Assembly (NCBI GenBank): GCA_009780135.1
Contig: WRAP01000003.1
Location: 1-64,000, forward strand
Reading direction: 5' to 3'
Length of the DNA stretch: 64,000 bases
Origin: Bacillota bacterium
GTDB lineage: Bacteria > Bacillota > Clostridia > Christensenellales > Pumilibacteraceae
In this document: in pieces, positions 16,487 to 25,200 of the stretch
Layout: every line of letters begins with the position of its first letter
Numbering within the stretch: position 1 is the first letter of the stretch
Notes under the pieces: generated by a model
The model's database searches: none
What the model saw: only the letters and a program-made list of their open reading frames with translations
Told to the model about the DNA's origin: nothing
Made by a program: the position numbers and the translations under genes

Positions 16487-18313
16487 ATGCAAAATAAAAT
16501 AAACTTATCAACCTCACTACAAATAAAATCGGTAACCGAAACATTATCTACACTAACTAACAGTACACCCATAAATGTTGCTACAGCATTACAAACACCT
16601 CTACCCTATGCCAGCCAAATAATAATCACAACAGCTACAATTCAAAGATCTTATCCACTGTCACTAATTGTTATAAACGACAATATAACACGAGGCAACT
16701 TATTCGCTACATATTCCGTAAAGCTAGATAAAGACGAATTAGTAGAGGAGCAAATAGTACAAATTGCTCTATCAAATAACGGCACAAATGTTATCTCTAC
16801 ATTTTTTGTCAACCTAACTAAAACAGCTGAGGAATTGTATATATCTATAACAGTTTCGCTTATTACTAACTTAAACTTTATAGCGTTAAGCGGAGGTTCA
16901 CAAAATTTTTTAGTGCGTGCATTGCTTGGAGAGTCGGCATTTATTCCTAGTGAATATTCACTGCGATGGGGCACTAGCTTAATAGACGGCGAGGTTGCTT
17001 TAACTCCAACAGCTAATCAGTCCGATAATCAAATTCCTGTTAGTATAAATTTTATAGCTAACTCAATTCAATTTACTGCAACAGTTCCGCCCTTTACCCT
17101 TGATGCTGTTTTATTGGCACGAGGGCAACCCGCTTTAAGAATTGCACTTCATACTATGGCAAATCATATTTTTGTCGGACAAGTGGTAGCAAATTTAGAG
17201 CAGGTTGTAGTTAGTCAAAGTGCTACAATCGAAACGGTTACAAATTTAACGCAAGGCAGTACAAGTCATATGGCTCGCCAAGCCGAGATTTTAGAAATTC
17301 CGTCTGGCTTTACACAACTAACAGAGTCATTGGCAATGGAATTTAATGAGGATTTTACCCTTCACCACGACCCTTCTTGCCGTAGCGTAGCATTTGTAGG
17401 ATTAAGAGAGTTACACTTTATAGGTATGAGAAATGGTATTCCGCAAGTGTTAGCTAGATTAGACAGAAGGGGAGCGGAAGTGTTTTTGCCGTATCATAAC
17501 ACAGTTGTGTTTGTTTATCCGACTTATGCATCAATTTATCATTATACTCACGAAAATGGATTATCGCTTACCACTAAAATTAACTTTACTAACCAAACCG
17601 AAGGCAGATGTATGGTGGCAAAACAAGGCGAGCATTTTTTGATTATTCGTGAGGTTTTAGGCTGTGAATTTTGGGAGCGTGGAGTTATTATAGGCAATGC
17701 TTATATCGTTCAGGAAATGCAAAGAGTTACCGGCAACGAGATTTATTTTAGAAATCGTTATTTTTTGGGTGTAATTACAGGCGATAAACAGGCTTTTAGC
17801 TTTGGAATAAACGGCTTAGATTTAACTACTACTAATAACCTGCAAAGGTTTATAAATCAAAACGACAGTGTTGAATTTCGTAGCCTAAACGACGGTTTAG
17901 TATTTGCAACAGTAACAAATTCTAACATAAGACAAAATCTTATCTACAGTATGTTTTCCGATAGACTAATGCTTGGCCTAGCCGATACCACTACGGTTAT
18001 GCTACGGGGTGATTACATAACGGTGATTTTAGAAAATGGCACAAGGCAATTAAGATATTTTAGACGAGATACAATGACTTTATGGAATTTTGCTGTTGCT
18101 GATATGCCAAATATTATTGAAGCTGTTAGGCTAGATAAGTTTTTATTAACCCGAAAAGCCGATGGCAGCTTAGATGCTTATGCTATAACACCTCAAGCTA
18201 CCGCAATTTATCATCCGAATTTGCAACCAAATCTTACAACAAACTTTATAGCTAGAGGACTTTTTGGAGTTGATGAGCTGGGGAATAGACGGATTAAATT
18301 GAATATTGAATAA
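16487..18313 (+). CDS. Large beta-rich phage protein, probably tail fibre or spike
   Basis: 608 residues, almost wholly beta-strand in character, rich in Thr, Asn, Ile and Val. The N-terminal third reads like an immunoglobulin-type module (TLTNSTPINVATALQ onward). The rest shows repeated beta segments ending in short loops. No enzymatic motif is visible. In short-tailed phages the fibre or spike gene often closes the tail genes, which is where this lies. There is no Shine-Dalgarno site before the ATG. Family not recognised. Confidence 0.5.
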   Translation: MQNKINLSTSLQIKSVTETLSTLTNSTPINVATALQTPLPYASQIIITTATIQRSYPLSLIVINDNITRGNLFATYSVKLDKDELVEEQIVQIALSNNGTNVISTFFVNLTKTAEELYISITVSLITNLNFIALSGGSQNFLVRALLGESAFIPSEYSLRWGTSLIDGEVALTPTANQSDNQIPVSINFIANSIQFTATVPPFTLDAVLLARGQPALRIALHTMANHIFVGQVVANLEQVVVSQSATIETVTNLTQGSTSHMARQAEILEIPSGFTQLTESLAMEFNEDFTLHHDPSCRSVAFVGLRELHFIGMRNGIPQVLARLDRRGAEVFLPYHNTVVFVYPTYASIYHYTHENGLSLTTKINFTNQTEGRCMVAKQGEHFLIIREVLGCEFWERGVIIGNAYIVQEMQRVTGNEIYFRNRYFLGVITGDKQAFSFGINGLDLTTTNNLQRFINQNDSVEFRSLNDGLVFATVTNSNIRQNLIYSMFSDRLMLGLADTTTVMLRGDYITVILENGTRQLRYFRRDTMTLWNFAVADMPNIIEAVRLDKFLLTRKADGSLDAYAITPQATAIYHPNLQPNLTTNFIARGLFGVDELGNRRIKLNIE

Positions 18314-18320
18314 TATACGA

Positions 18321-18411
18321 TATTCAATGCAACAACGCTCAACGCACAATTGTTGATTTATTAAGTAATAAGTCCTTTAATTGAGCGTTGAACATTGTTT
18401 CATTGAGCATT
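18321..18411. repeat. Word-array inverted repeat (AACGCTCAACGC type)
   Basis: Left arm CAACAACGCTCAACGCACAATTG, shortened here, and right arm AATTGAGCGTTGAACATTG, joined by TTATTAAGTAATAAGTCC. The right arm ends in ATTGAGCATTG. Confidence 0.7.
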
Positions 18412-18450
18412 GTAAATACGAATAATCATCATAAGGAGGAAAACCCAATA

Positions 18451-18756
18451 ATGTGGGAAGAAATTTTATTTACGCTTATAAGTAACGGCTTATGGGCAGT
18501 GTTGTCTTGCTGTTTACTTGGCTATTTGCTAAAGGATAGCAAAAAACGAGAAGCGAAATTTACCGATATTATAGAAGATTTAGCTGAAAGATTAAAAATC
18601 ATCAATCAGATACAAAGTGATGTAAAAAGTTTAACGGGCAAAGTTGATGTCTTAACAGTAAAAAATTCAGTTGAACGAGCTATTCGCTCAAATAATAGTG
18701 ACAATGTTAGACAAAAAAGACATTACAAAAAAGCAGTGGTAGTAGGAGAGGATTAA
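18451..18756 (+). CDS. UviB/BhlA-like holin
   Basis: 101 residues from ATG 18451, chosen because AAGGAGGA lies 10 bases upstream; the open frame extends 63 bases further, into a repeat. One transmembrane helix (about 8-28: LFTLISNGLWAVLSCCLLGYL) is followed by a charged helix (KDSKKREAKF, then EDLAERLKIINQIQSDVK) and a basic tail. This is the layout of the UviB/BhlA holin group. A holin would open the membrane for lysis, but no endolysin gene accompanies it here. Confidence 0.72.
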   Translation: MWEEILFTLISNGLWAVLSCCLLGYLLKDSKKREAKFTDIIEDLAERLKIINQIQSDVKSLTGKVDVLTVKNSVERAIRSNNSDNVRQKRHYKKAVVVGED

Positions 18757-18759
18757 AGT

Positions 18760-18999
18760 ATGGCACTAAATTTTGAACGAAACGCAAGGCTAATTGGCGA
18801 CGGCAGAATCAGCGGAGCAGTTGAGAGAAACGGCGAAATTCATTTTTTTCTCGATACCGACGGTGCAATTATGCGTAGAACTATGCCCGTCGGTGCTAGA
18901 GCCACCACGCAAGAACAATTTGTATCCTTTGCCAACGAATACACCGAAGTAGCTAATGCCAGCGTTAGTTTGTTTGGACAAGAAATAATATTACAATGA
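18760..18999 (+). CDS. Small phage-associated protein, unknown
   Basis: 79 residues, beginning 3 bases after the holin stop, so probably translated with it; GGAG in the holin end serves as ribosome-binding site. Sequence is beta-like (RNGEIHFFLDTDGAIMRRTM) followed by a helix (EQFVSFANEY). No family recognised. Its place between holin and coiled-coil protein suggests a minor particle or lysis-control part. Confidence 0.55.
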   Translation: MALNFERNARLIGDGRISGAVERNGEIHFFLDTDGAIMRRTMPVGARATTQEQFVSFANEYTEVANASVSLFGQEIILQ

Positions 19000-19225
19000 G
19001 AAATTAGGAATGAGAAATTATTGTGTTTATATATAATAATTTAAGGTGATTAAGAACCGTTTAATAGTAGGGGCGTACCATTGGTCGCCCGAGCCTTAGA
19101 AAAAGATAAACTTTTCTTAATAGGTGCGGGCGCTCCTACTATTCAGCGATTTTCACCTTTTTGCTAAATATTAAAAAACCAAATAAATCCTTAATTTTTC
19201 ATTCCTCATTCCTAATTTCTCATTG
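18996..19225. repeat. Nested repeat: word-array arms around REP copies
   Basis: Outer arms AATGAGAAATTAGGAATGAG and complement (18996-19025, 19194-19225). An inner pair AAGGTGATTAAGAA and TTTTCACCTT follows. Between them lie a REP copy at 19067-19097 (GTACCATTGGTC stem) and a half copy at 19122-19142. Confidence 0.7.
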
Positions 19226-19241
19226 ATAAAAAAAGGAGAAT

Positions 19242-20165
19242 ATGAGAGACCTAGTATCTTACATAAGCGACACCGTAGATAGTGTCGTAAATAGACGCTC
19301 AAGAAACGAAGAGCTAGAAAGAGCGCTTAACGAATTAAATCAGTTTATACAAGACCAAAGACCAACAATACCCGACCGTCCCGAATTACCGGGCGTTCCA
19401 GAGTTTGAGCGTCAACAAGTAACTGTTCGTACCGATGACGAATTAAGTCAGCTAGCAAGCGATAAGCTAGCAGGCGAGCGGTTAGCACAAGAACGTGCAA
19501 TAGAAACACGAATTTTTAATCAGGAAAGAGATTTAACTACTGCTCGCCAAAATGCCGAAATTTCCGCCAAAGAACAAAAGGAAGCATTGGCAAGCAATAT
19601 AGAGCGGGCGGAAAATGCTATAAATAATGATGTTTTGCGTCGAGGCTTAGCCCGCTCATCTATAGCCGTAAACCGCCAAGCCGATTTAGCAGAGCAACAC
19701 TCAAATCAAGCACAAGCAATCGCAGGTAATAAACTTAGAGCAATCGAGCAAATTGACAATGGTATAGCAAGCCTTGTCTCACAAAGAGACCAAGCATTAG
19801 CGGATTTTAATGTAACTCATGCCGCAAGACTAACTCAAGCGATACATCAATTACGCACCGAGCAAGACAAAGCAGTTAGAGACGCAACGGCATTTAATAA
19901 TAATGTAGCCGAGTTAGAGCGTAGGGCAGAGATAGAACGGCAAGAGCGAAGTGCCGCCCTTCATCAAAGAGAATTAGATATTTTGGCAAGAGAGCGAGAA
20001 TTAACAGGTGGTAATGGCGACCCGATTTTTAATAAGATGGTGCAAGTTTTAATAACTTTATCGCCCAGCGACGCCCGTCGTCAGATTATCGAAAACCCAA
20101 TCTTTAGAGAAAACCTCTCTCCTCAACAATTTTATCGTTTGTTTGACCAATTTGCTAGAAACTAG
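19242..20165 (+). CDS. Coiled-coil phage protein, possibly ejection protein
   Basis: 307 residues, highly charged and almost entirely helical, with long runs of Gln, Glu, Arg and Ala. A Pro-rich break (RPTIPDRPELPGVPEF, about 43-58) separates a short N-terminal helix from the long coiled coil (about 75-265). The end NPIFRENLSPQQFYRLFDQF is a compact helical tail. Long helical proteins at the end of short-tailed-phage head modules are often ejected with the DNA. That role is inference. GGAG lies 5 bases before the ATG. A strong terminator follows. Confidence 0.6.
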   Translation: MRDLVSYISDTVDSVVNRRSRNEELERALNELNQFIQDQRPTIPDRPELPGVPEFERQQVTVRTDDELSQLASDKLAGERLAQERAIETRIFNQERDLTTARQNAEISAKEQKEALASNIERAENAINNDVLRRGLARSSIAVNRQADLAEQHSNQAQAIAGNKLRAIEQIDNGIASLVSQRDQALADFNVTHAARLTQAIHQLRTEQDKAVRDATAFNNNVAELERRAEIERQERSAALHQRELDILARERELTGGNGDPIFNKMVQVLITLSPSDARRQIIENPIFRENLSPQQFYRLFDQFARN

Positions 20166-20205
20166 GCAATTAAGAATGTTTGACTCGAGTCTTGATAGTT
20201 TAATA

Positions 20206-20250
20206 GCTACTTAAAAAACCGCCAAATTTTTTGGCGGTTTTTTAAGTAGC
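20206..20250. terminator. Very strong terminator ending the phage block
   Basis: 21-bp perfect stem with a 3-base loop, including ACCGCCAAA/TTTGGCGGT inside AAAAAA/TTTTTT. A second hairpin, TTGAGCAA/TTGCTCAA, follows at 20251-20280. Confidence 0.9.
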
Positions 20251-20334
20251 TTGAGCAATACTCTGTATTTTGTTGCTCAAATATTATAATAAAATTAGTT
20301 ATTATTTGTAATTTGCGACTTACGACATTGTAAA

Positions 20335-20718
20335 TTATCTGTACTCTCTTCTATTTTTTAGTCCACTTAAATACTTTAATGCTTTGTTATTATTTTTTTC
20401 TTCTACGCTACTACGACATCGCACTATGCCGGATTTTCCTAAATTACCAATCACAATATTGTTGTCAAAAAACTCCTCTAGCTCATAGGCTTCTATATCA
20501 ATAAAATCCCAATCGTAAAGACTGTCATTTTCAAACTCAAAACCTCTCTCTAAAGCTATCTTAGCCGGAGGCTCAGCTTTTATCGGAGGTACGATTTTAG
20601 GAAGAAATGGCACAGGAAGCACACAAATGCCAGCACAAATTAAAAATCCAATTTTATAAATCATAATTTTAGAATGTGCAAAAGCAAAAACAATTATTCG
20701 GTTGCAAATAAAAAACAT
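20335..20718 (-). CDS. Small membrane-anchored acidic protein, hypothetical
   Basis: Up to 127 residues; an internal ATG at 20664 would give 109 and places the hydrophobic segment (YKIGFLICAGICVLPVPFLP) at the N-terminus. Next comes a Pro/Ala linker, an acidic stretch (YDWDFIDIEAYELEEFFDN) and a basic end. The start lies only 18 bases from the divergent ychF start. I do not recognise a family; the hydrophobic/acidic/basic order makes a real protein plausible but not certain. Confidence 0.4.
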   Translation of the reverse strand: MFFICNRIIVFAFAHSKIMIYKIGFLICAGICVLPVPFLPKIVPPIKAEPPAKIALERGFEFENDSLYDWDFIDIEAYELEEFFDNNIVIGNLGKSGIVRCRSSVEEKNNNKALKYLSGLKNRREYR

Positions 20719-20730
20719 AAATGCTAAACT
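20702..20730 (+). promoter_or_regulatory. Promoter predicting a leaderless ychF mRNA
   Basis: TTGCAA (20702-20707), 17 bases, TAAACT (20725-20730), then exactly 6 bases to the ATG. An overlapping TATACT one base before the ATG is too close to serve. Confidence 0.55.
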
Positions 20731-20736
20731 ATACTC

Positions 20737-21828
20737 ATGAAGTTAGGCGTGGTAGGATTGCCGAATGTAGGCAAATCAACATTATTTAATGCGATTACAT
20801 CAGCGGGAGCGGAGTGCGCTAATTATCCGTTTTGTACAATAGAGCCGAATGTCGGCATAGTAGCAGTTCCGGACGAAAGATTATCAGTGCTAGAAAAAAT
20901 GCACAATTCTAAAAAGGTAATTCCTGCCAGTTTAGAATTTGTCGATATTGCGGGCATTGTTAAGGGAGCTAGTAAAGGTGAGGGTCTTGGCAACAAGTTT
21001 TTGTCGCATATCCGTAGTGTAGATGCGATAGTGCATGTTGTTAGGTGTTTTGGTGGTAGCGAGGTTATCCATGTAGACGGCAAAATAAACCCTGCTAGTG
21101 ATATGGATATTATAAATTTAGAGCTGATTTTAGCGGATTTAGAAAGCTGTGCTAAACAGCTAGAAAAAGCACAGAAAAACGCAAAAACTCACGATAAAAA
21201 ATATGTAGCAGAAGCGGAGTTACTTAAGAAAATTTATAATCATCTCGAGAGCGAAAAGCCTGTTAGAACTTTGGAGCTAAGTAAAGAAGACAGAGAAAAA
21301 ACAAAGGAATTCTTTTTTATAACCGATAAGCCTGTTATTTATTGTGCTAATGTAACTGAAGGTGAAAGCGTTGGGAGCGATAATCCATTTGTTGCAGTTG
21401 TGGAAAAGCGGGCAAAAGCGGAGGATGCTCAAACAATAGCAATAAGTGCTAAAATCGAGGCAGAGCTAGCTAGCTTACCGCCCGATGAGAGAGTAATGTT
21501 TTGCGAGGAGTTAGGAATTAAAGAAGCGGGATTAGCAAGGATTATTAAAGCAGGGTATTCACTACTAGGGCTTATTAGTTATTTAACCGCAGGCGAAAAA
21601 GAGGTACGGGCGTGGACTATAACAAAAGGCACAAAGGCACCAGGGGCAGCGGGTAAGATACACACCGATTTCGAAAAAGGCTTTATCCGTGCCGAAGTAG
21701 TAGCTTATAACGATTTGGTAACGCTAGGTAATATGACTATCGCCAAAGAAAAAGGTAAAGTTAGACTAGAGGGTAAAGAGTATATAGTAGAAGACGGCGA
21801 TGTAATGCACTTTAGGTTTAATGTGTAA
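20737..21828 (+). CDS. ychF: Redox-/ribosome-associated GTPase YchF (OBG family)
   Basis: Universally conserved P-loop ATPase/GTPase that binds ribosomes and takes part in stress responses. Motifs in order: G1 GLPNVGKST (7-15), the YPFCTIEPNVG switch region, G3 DIAGIVKGASKGEGLGN, and a C-terminal TGS domain (ARAWTITKGT-like start, ending MHFRFNV). The 363-residue length is standard. The mRNA is predicted to start at the ATG. It is clearly a host gene and marks the right edge of the phage block. Confidence 0.96.
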   Translation: MKLGVVGLPNVGKSTLFNAITSAGAECANYPFCTIEPNVGIVAVPDERLSVLEKMHNSKKVIPASLEFVDIAGIVKGASKGEGLGNKFLSHIRSVDAIVHVVRCFGGSEVIHVDGKINPASDMDIINLELILADLESCAKQLEKAQKNAKTHDKKYVAEAELLKKIYNHLESEKPVRTLELSKEDREKTKEFFFITDKPVIYCANVTEGESVGSDNPFVAVVEKRAKAEDAQTIAISAKIEAELASLPPDERVMFCEELGIKEAGLARIIKAGYSLLGLISYLTAGEKEVRAWTITKGTKAPGAAGKIHTDFEKGFIRAEVVAYNDLVTLGNMTIAKEKGKVRLEGKEYIVEDGDVMHFRFNV

Positions 21829-21832
21829 TATT

Positions 21833-21860
21833 GAATTGGAAATGAGAAATTAAGGACTTA
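21833..21860. repeat. Half copy of an intergenic word-array repeat
   Basis: AATGAGAAATTAAGGACTTATTAG: the word arm followed by the inverted core GGACTTATT. No opposite arm is seen. Confidence 0.5.
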
Positions 21861-21927
21861 TTAGTTTTATGTATTTGAAAATTACTAACCGTATGGGTAT
21901 CTCTATCGCTTACACTTATTAAAAAAT

Positions 21928-22278
21928 ATGCAGAAAAATAACAATGAAAAATCTAAAAATATTTGGAAATTAGTTGCGATATTGGTGCTTATTTTAATCG
22001 CATATAGTATCGTAACTATCAGTGGTATTTTATATTTATCCGCAACTGGTCGGGAAGCTATTGGTTATGCAATGATTCTTATTTATGCTTTGTTTTTTGG
22101 AGCTTTTTTGGTGTTTATTGCAATAGGTGTGGCAAAGCAATTTATAGATGAAGAGTACTCAGCCCCAAAATCTTATATAAAGATTGCTAAAATTTCCATT
22201 GTACTTGCTGTGTTGACGCTTGTAGCCTTTGGTGTAATCTTTTTTATCTACTTTATTAGTTCTAGTTCTTGTGGTTAA
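21928..22278 (+). CDS. Small three-helix membrane protein, unknown
   Basis: 116 residues with three hydrophobic segments (about 14-36, 47-68, 86-110) and a short Lys/Asn-rich N-terminus. The C-terminus is SSSSCG. No motif. It begins 100 bases after ychF and ends 6 bases before the transposase gene. Not recognised. Confidence 0.55.
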   Translation: MQKNNNEKSKNIWKLVAILVLILIAYSIVTISGILYLSATGREAIGYAMILIYALFFGAFLVFIAIGVAKQFIDEEYSAPKSYIKIAKISIVLAVLTLVAFGVIFFIYFISSSSCG

Positions 22279-22284
22279 TGTTAT

Positions 22285-22803
22285 ATGGATATTCAAGAAA
22301 AACAAACCCGAAAATTAAATCGTTTGTCCGAATTTGATTACAGTAGTAACGGAGCATATTACATTACGATTTGCAGTAAGGATAAAGCCCATATTTTTGG
22401 CGAGGTTGTTTGTAATAATCAAATTGTAGAGACAACAACCCGAAAAATAACTGTAGGGGCGGCAATCTGCCGCCCGAGCATTATATTATCGAGAGTTGGA
22501 GTAATTGTAGAGCAAGCAATTACCGAAATTCCAAAGCGATATAAAGATGTTTTGGTTGATAAGTATGTAATTATGCCTAATCATATTCATTTGCTAATAT
22601 CAATCAATAAGTGCGGGCGGCAGATTGCCGCCCCTACAATAAATTTAATAGTTGGTCATTTCAAAAGGGCAGTTAGTATGAATTTGCATCAACTTAATAT
22701 TTCAGATTCCATTTGGCAAAAATCATTTTATGACCATATTGTTAGAAACGATAAAGACCACCAAAGTATTTGGGATTATATAGACACAAATCCCGATAAG
22801 TAG
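22285..22803 (+). CDS. REP-associated tyrosine (Y1/HUH) transposase
   Basis: 172 residues of the IS200/RAYT type, single-strand endonucleases that act on REP palindromes. The start FDYSSNGAYYITICSKDK, the HUH motif NHIHLL (His100, His102) and the catalytic-tyrosine region WQKSFYDHIVRN (Tyr149) are all intact. Two REP copies are embedded in frame: residues 57-65 (VGAAICRPS) and 110-118 (CGRQIAAPT) are their translations, in opposite orientations. No terminal repeats flank the gene, as usual for RAYTs. It is the likely mobiliser of the window's GTAG-headed REPs. Confidence 0.88.
   Translation: MDIQEKQTRKLNRLSEFDYSSNGAYYITICSKDKAHIFGEVVCNNQIVETTTRKITVGAAICRPSIILSRVGVIVEQAITEIPKRYKDVLVDKYVIMPNHIHLLISINKCGRQIAAPTINLIVGHFKRAVSMNLHQLNISDSIWQKSFYDHIVRNDKDHQSIWDYIDTNPDK
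22452..22480 (+). repeat. REP copy inside the transposase gene, first
   Basis: TGTAGGGGCGGCAATCTGCC then GCCCGAGC, in frame and without stop codon. Confidence 0.85.
22612..22640 (-). repeat. REP copy inside the transposase gene, second, inverted
   Basis: Complement of the first copy, with the same GGCAATCTGCC stem; also in frame. The pair lies on both sides of the HUH motif codons. Confidence 0.85.
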
Positions 22804-22894
22804 TTAGAGGATGAGTATTATAATAATTTTTACAAAACATAATCAACTGTAGGGATGGTTTTTTGCTACCTGCATAATAGAAACAATAAAACAT

Positions 22895-23434
22895 ATGAAA
22901 ATAATGAAAAAAAGATATTATAAGATTTTGAGTGTAATCGCAGGAGGTATTTTTTTGACCTTTGCGATTGTGTTTTGGGTATTTCCGTATGAAATGGCAG
23001 GAGTGGTTCATTTAGATAGAATTCGTGGTGTATGCGTTCATTTTCCTAATGGGATTAGAGGGATTTGCTCGGCTTGCTATAATGTATGGGTTACGCAGGT
23101 GGAGTCGCAAAGAGCTTTTTTGTTTGAAATGCTAGGCATAATAATGGGGATATTTGCGATTGCCTATTTGGTAGTGATAATTATATTTTGCATTAGCAAA
23201 AAAGAAAAATGGAACGGACTTTTTTTGATTTTAACATTAGCACTTTCACTTGTTTCTTTTACTTTAATTGCAATATTAGTAAGATTTATACATCCGCATT
23301 GGCTTTTTTGGGGCAATTATGCTTTAGCTGTACCTGCTTTCTTGATAACTATTTTCATATTGATGCCTGTTGTTGCTATTGCGATAATAACATATTGTAA
23401 AAAAAGAAGATTGAGGATTAACAAACAACAATGA
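22895..23434 (+). CDS. Four-helix membrane protein, unknown
   Basis: 179 residues (176 if the ATG at 22904 is used), with hydrophobic segments near 12-32, 75-98, 107-128 and 138-163. A loop after the first helix has two Cys (GVCVH..., GICSACYN). The stop codon overlaps the argS start as ATGA, so the two are translationally coupled. No known family. Confidence 0.6.
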   Translation: MKIMKKRYYKILSVIAGGIFLTFAIVFWVFPYEMAGVVHLDRIRGVCVHFPNGIRGICSACYNVWVTQVESQRAFLFEMLGIIMGIFAIAYLVVIIIFCISKKEKWNGLFLILTLALSLVSFTLIAILVRFIHPHWLFWGNYALAVPAFLITIFILMPVVAIAIITYCKKRRLRINKQQ

Positions 23435-25107
23435 ATTATAAACAACACATAGTAAAAAAAATAAAAATGGAAGGATTTTCGTTTGATGAAATTCTTAGTA
23501 ACATAGTCTCGGCTTCTGAGGCTACTCACGGGGACTATTCTTTGCCGTGCTTTAGCTTTGCTAAAGCACTAAAAAAATCTCCCATAGTGATAGCTAACGA
23601 GATTAAAGAAAGCTTTACTTTGGATAAATATATCCAAAGAGTAGAAGTGATAGCAGGATATGTAAATTTCTTTTTAGAAAGAAAAAGTTTTATCGAGAGC
23701 TTTTTAACCGAATATAACAAAAACGGTGCTCCGTTTGCTTCGCTTAAAGCTAACAATAAAACGATTTGTATAGATTACAGCTCTATCAATATTGCTAAGC
23801 CGTTCCATATTGGGCATTTACTTACAACCGCAATCGGCGGTAGCCTTTACCGCATTTTTTCGCATCTTGGCTATACTGTTGTTGGCATAAATCATTTGGG
23901 TGATTACGGAACTCAATTCGGTAAACTTATTTCGGCTTATAAACGCTGGGGCGATAAAAAGCAAGTGGAAGAAGGTGGAATTACTGCTTTAACTACTCTT
24001 TATGTAAGGTTTCATGACGAGGCAAAAAATGATAAATCGCTAGAGGACGAGGCTCGTAAATACTTTTTAGATATAGAAAACGGCAACAAAGAAGCGATGG
24101 AATTGTTTAATTGGTTCAAAGAGCTTACAATGCTAGAGGTAGAAAAGGTTTATAAACGCTTAGGTGTTGTGTTTGACAGCTACGACGGCGAGGCTTTTTA
24201 TAACGATAAAATGCAGCCTGTTATAGATGTGCTTAATGAAAAAAATCTTCTTACAGTTAGCGAAGGGGCTAAGGTAGTTGACTTAGAGCAATTTGATATG
24301 CCGCCGTGCCTTATATTAAAATCCGACGGAGCATCACTTTATGCCACAAGAGATTTAGCTGCGGCGATGTACCGCAAAAATAAATATAATTTTGATAAAA
24401 ATCTGTATGTTGTAGCTTATCAGCAAAATTTACACTTTAAGCAGGTGTTCCAAACACTAGAGCTTATGGGTTATGATTGGGCACCAGATTGTGTTCATGT
24501 GCCGTTTGGTATGGTTAGCTTAGAGGGCGGACTGTCGATGAGTACAAGAGAGGGGAGAGTCGTTTATCTTAGCGATGTTCTGCAAACAGCGGTTGATAAA
24601 ACGCTTACTATTATAAAAGAGAAAAATCCGACTTTAGGGCAAGAGGAAAAAGCGTTAATTGCCGAAAAGGTGGGTGTAGGAGCAGTTGTGTTTATGGCAT
24701 TATCAAGTAGCAAAATTAAGGATTTAGTTTTTAGTTACGATAGAGCCTTAAATTTTGACGGCGAAACGGCACCTTATATTCAGTATACTCATACCCGTTG
24801 CCGTTCTATTTTAGCCAAGAGCAGCGGAGTGGCAACAGCGGAAACTGATAAGCTAACTGACGATGATAGCTTTGCAATAATAAAAATGCTAAGTAAATTC
24901 GATGACATTGTTACAACCTCCGCTATCAAATACGAGCCTAGCATTTTAGCTAAATATTTAATCGACATCTGTCAGCTATTTAACAAATATTATTCTAACC
25001 ACAAGATATTGGGTGATAGCAGTAGAGAAGCTTTAACCTCTATCGTAGCCCTCGCTTTAAAAAAAGGCTTGTCCTTACTGCTGATTGATGCACCGGATAG
25101 GATGTGA
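23431..25107 (+). CDS. argS: Arginyl-tRNA synthetase
   Basis: Class I aminoacyl-tRNA synthetase that charges tRNA-Arg in the cytoplasm. An N-terminal tRNA D-loop-binding domain (1-110) is followed by the HIGH box in FHIGHL. The KMSKS-like loop is MSTREG, as usual in ArgRS, and the helical anticodon domain ends IDAPDRM, close to the family's universal ending. The 558-residue length is normal. Translationally coupled to the upstream membrane protein by an ATGA overlap. Confidence 0.96.
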   Translation: MNYKQHIVKKIKMEGFSFDEILSNIVSASEATHGDYSLPCFSFAKALKKSPIVIANEIKESFTLDKYIQRVEVIAGYVNFFLERKSFIESFLTEYNKNGAPFASLKANNKTICIDYSSINIAKPFHIGHLLTTAIGGSLYRIFSHLGYTVVGINHLGDYGTQFGKLISAYKRWGDKKQVEEGGITALTTLYVRFHDEAKNDKSLEDEARKYFLDIENGNKEAMELFNWFKELTMLEVEKVYKRLGVVFDSYDGEAFYNDKMQPVIDVLNEKNLLTVSEGAKVVDLEQFDMPPCLILKSDGASLYATRDLAAAMYRKNKYNFDKNLYVVAYQQNLHFKQVFQTLELMGYDWAPDCVHVPFGMVSLEGGLSMSTREGRVVYLSDVLQTAVDKTLTIIKEKNPTLGQEEKALIAEKVGVGAVVFMALSSSKIKDLVFSYDRALNFDGETAPYIQYTHTRCRSILAKSSGVATAETDKLTDDDSFAIIKMLSKFDDIVTTSAIKYEPSILAKYLIDICQLFNKYYSNHKILGDSSREALTSIVALALKKGLSLLLIDAPDRM

Positions 25108-25200
25108 TAAAATAAACCTTGAAAAGATCTCGGTAAAAGTCAAGAAAATAGATTATTTTCAGAAATTTTTATACTGAAGATACTCCAAATAATAAAAACA

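Larger units (their letters stand above)
5838..20165 (+). mobile_element. Short-tailed-phage head/tail gene block, possibly domesticated
   Basis: Thirteen co-directional genes follow a P22-like order: large terminase, TerS-like, portal, scaffold, coat, small head protein, connector, gp10-like propeller, two tail-type proteins, holin, small protein, coiled-coil protein. I find no integrase, excisionase, repressor, replication gene, endolysin, tape measure or tail sheath, and no attachment-site repeat at the edges. All reading frames are open. Gaps between genes are unusually wide for a phage (up to 340 bases) and filled with dispersed host repeats. It may be a relic, a defective prophage or a domesticated particle locus. 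Confidence 0.75.

Noticed and set aside
5838-20165. Complete inducible prophage
   Set aside because: No integrase, repressor, replication or endolysin gene, and no attachment repeats seen.
22846-22879. A further REP copy before the four-helix protein
   Set aside because: Only the GTAGGGATGG head is convincing; the tail and stem do not pair well.
23209-23529. Alternative small frames over the argS start
   Set aside because: argS and the coupled membrane protein explain the sequence on the plus strand.
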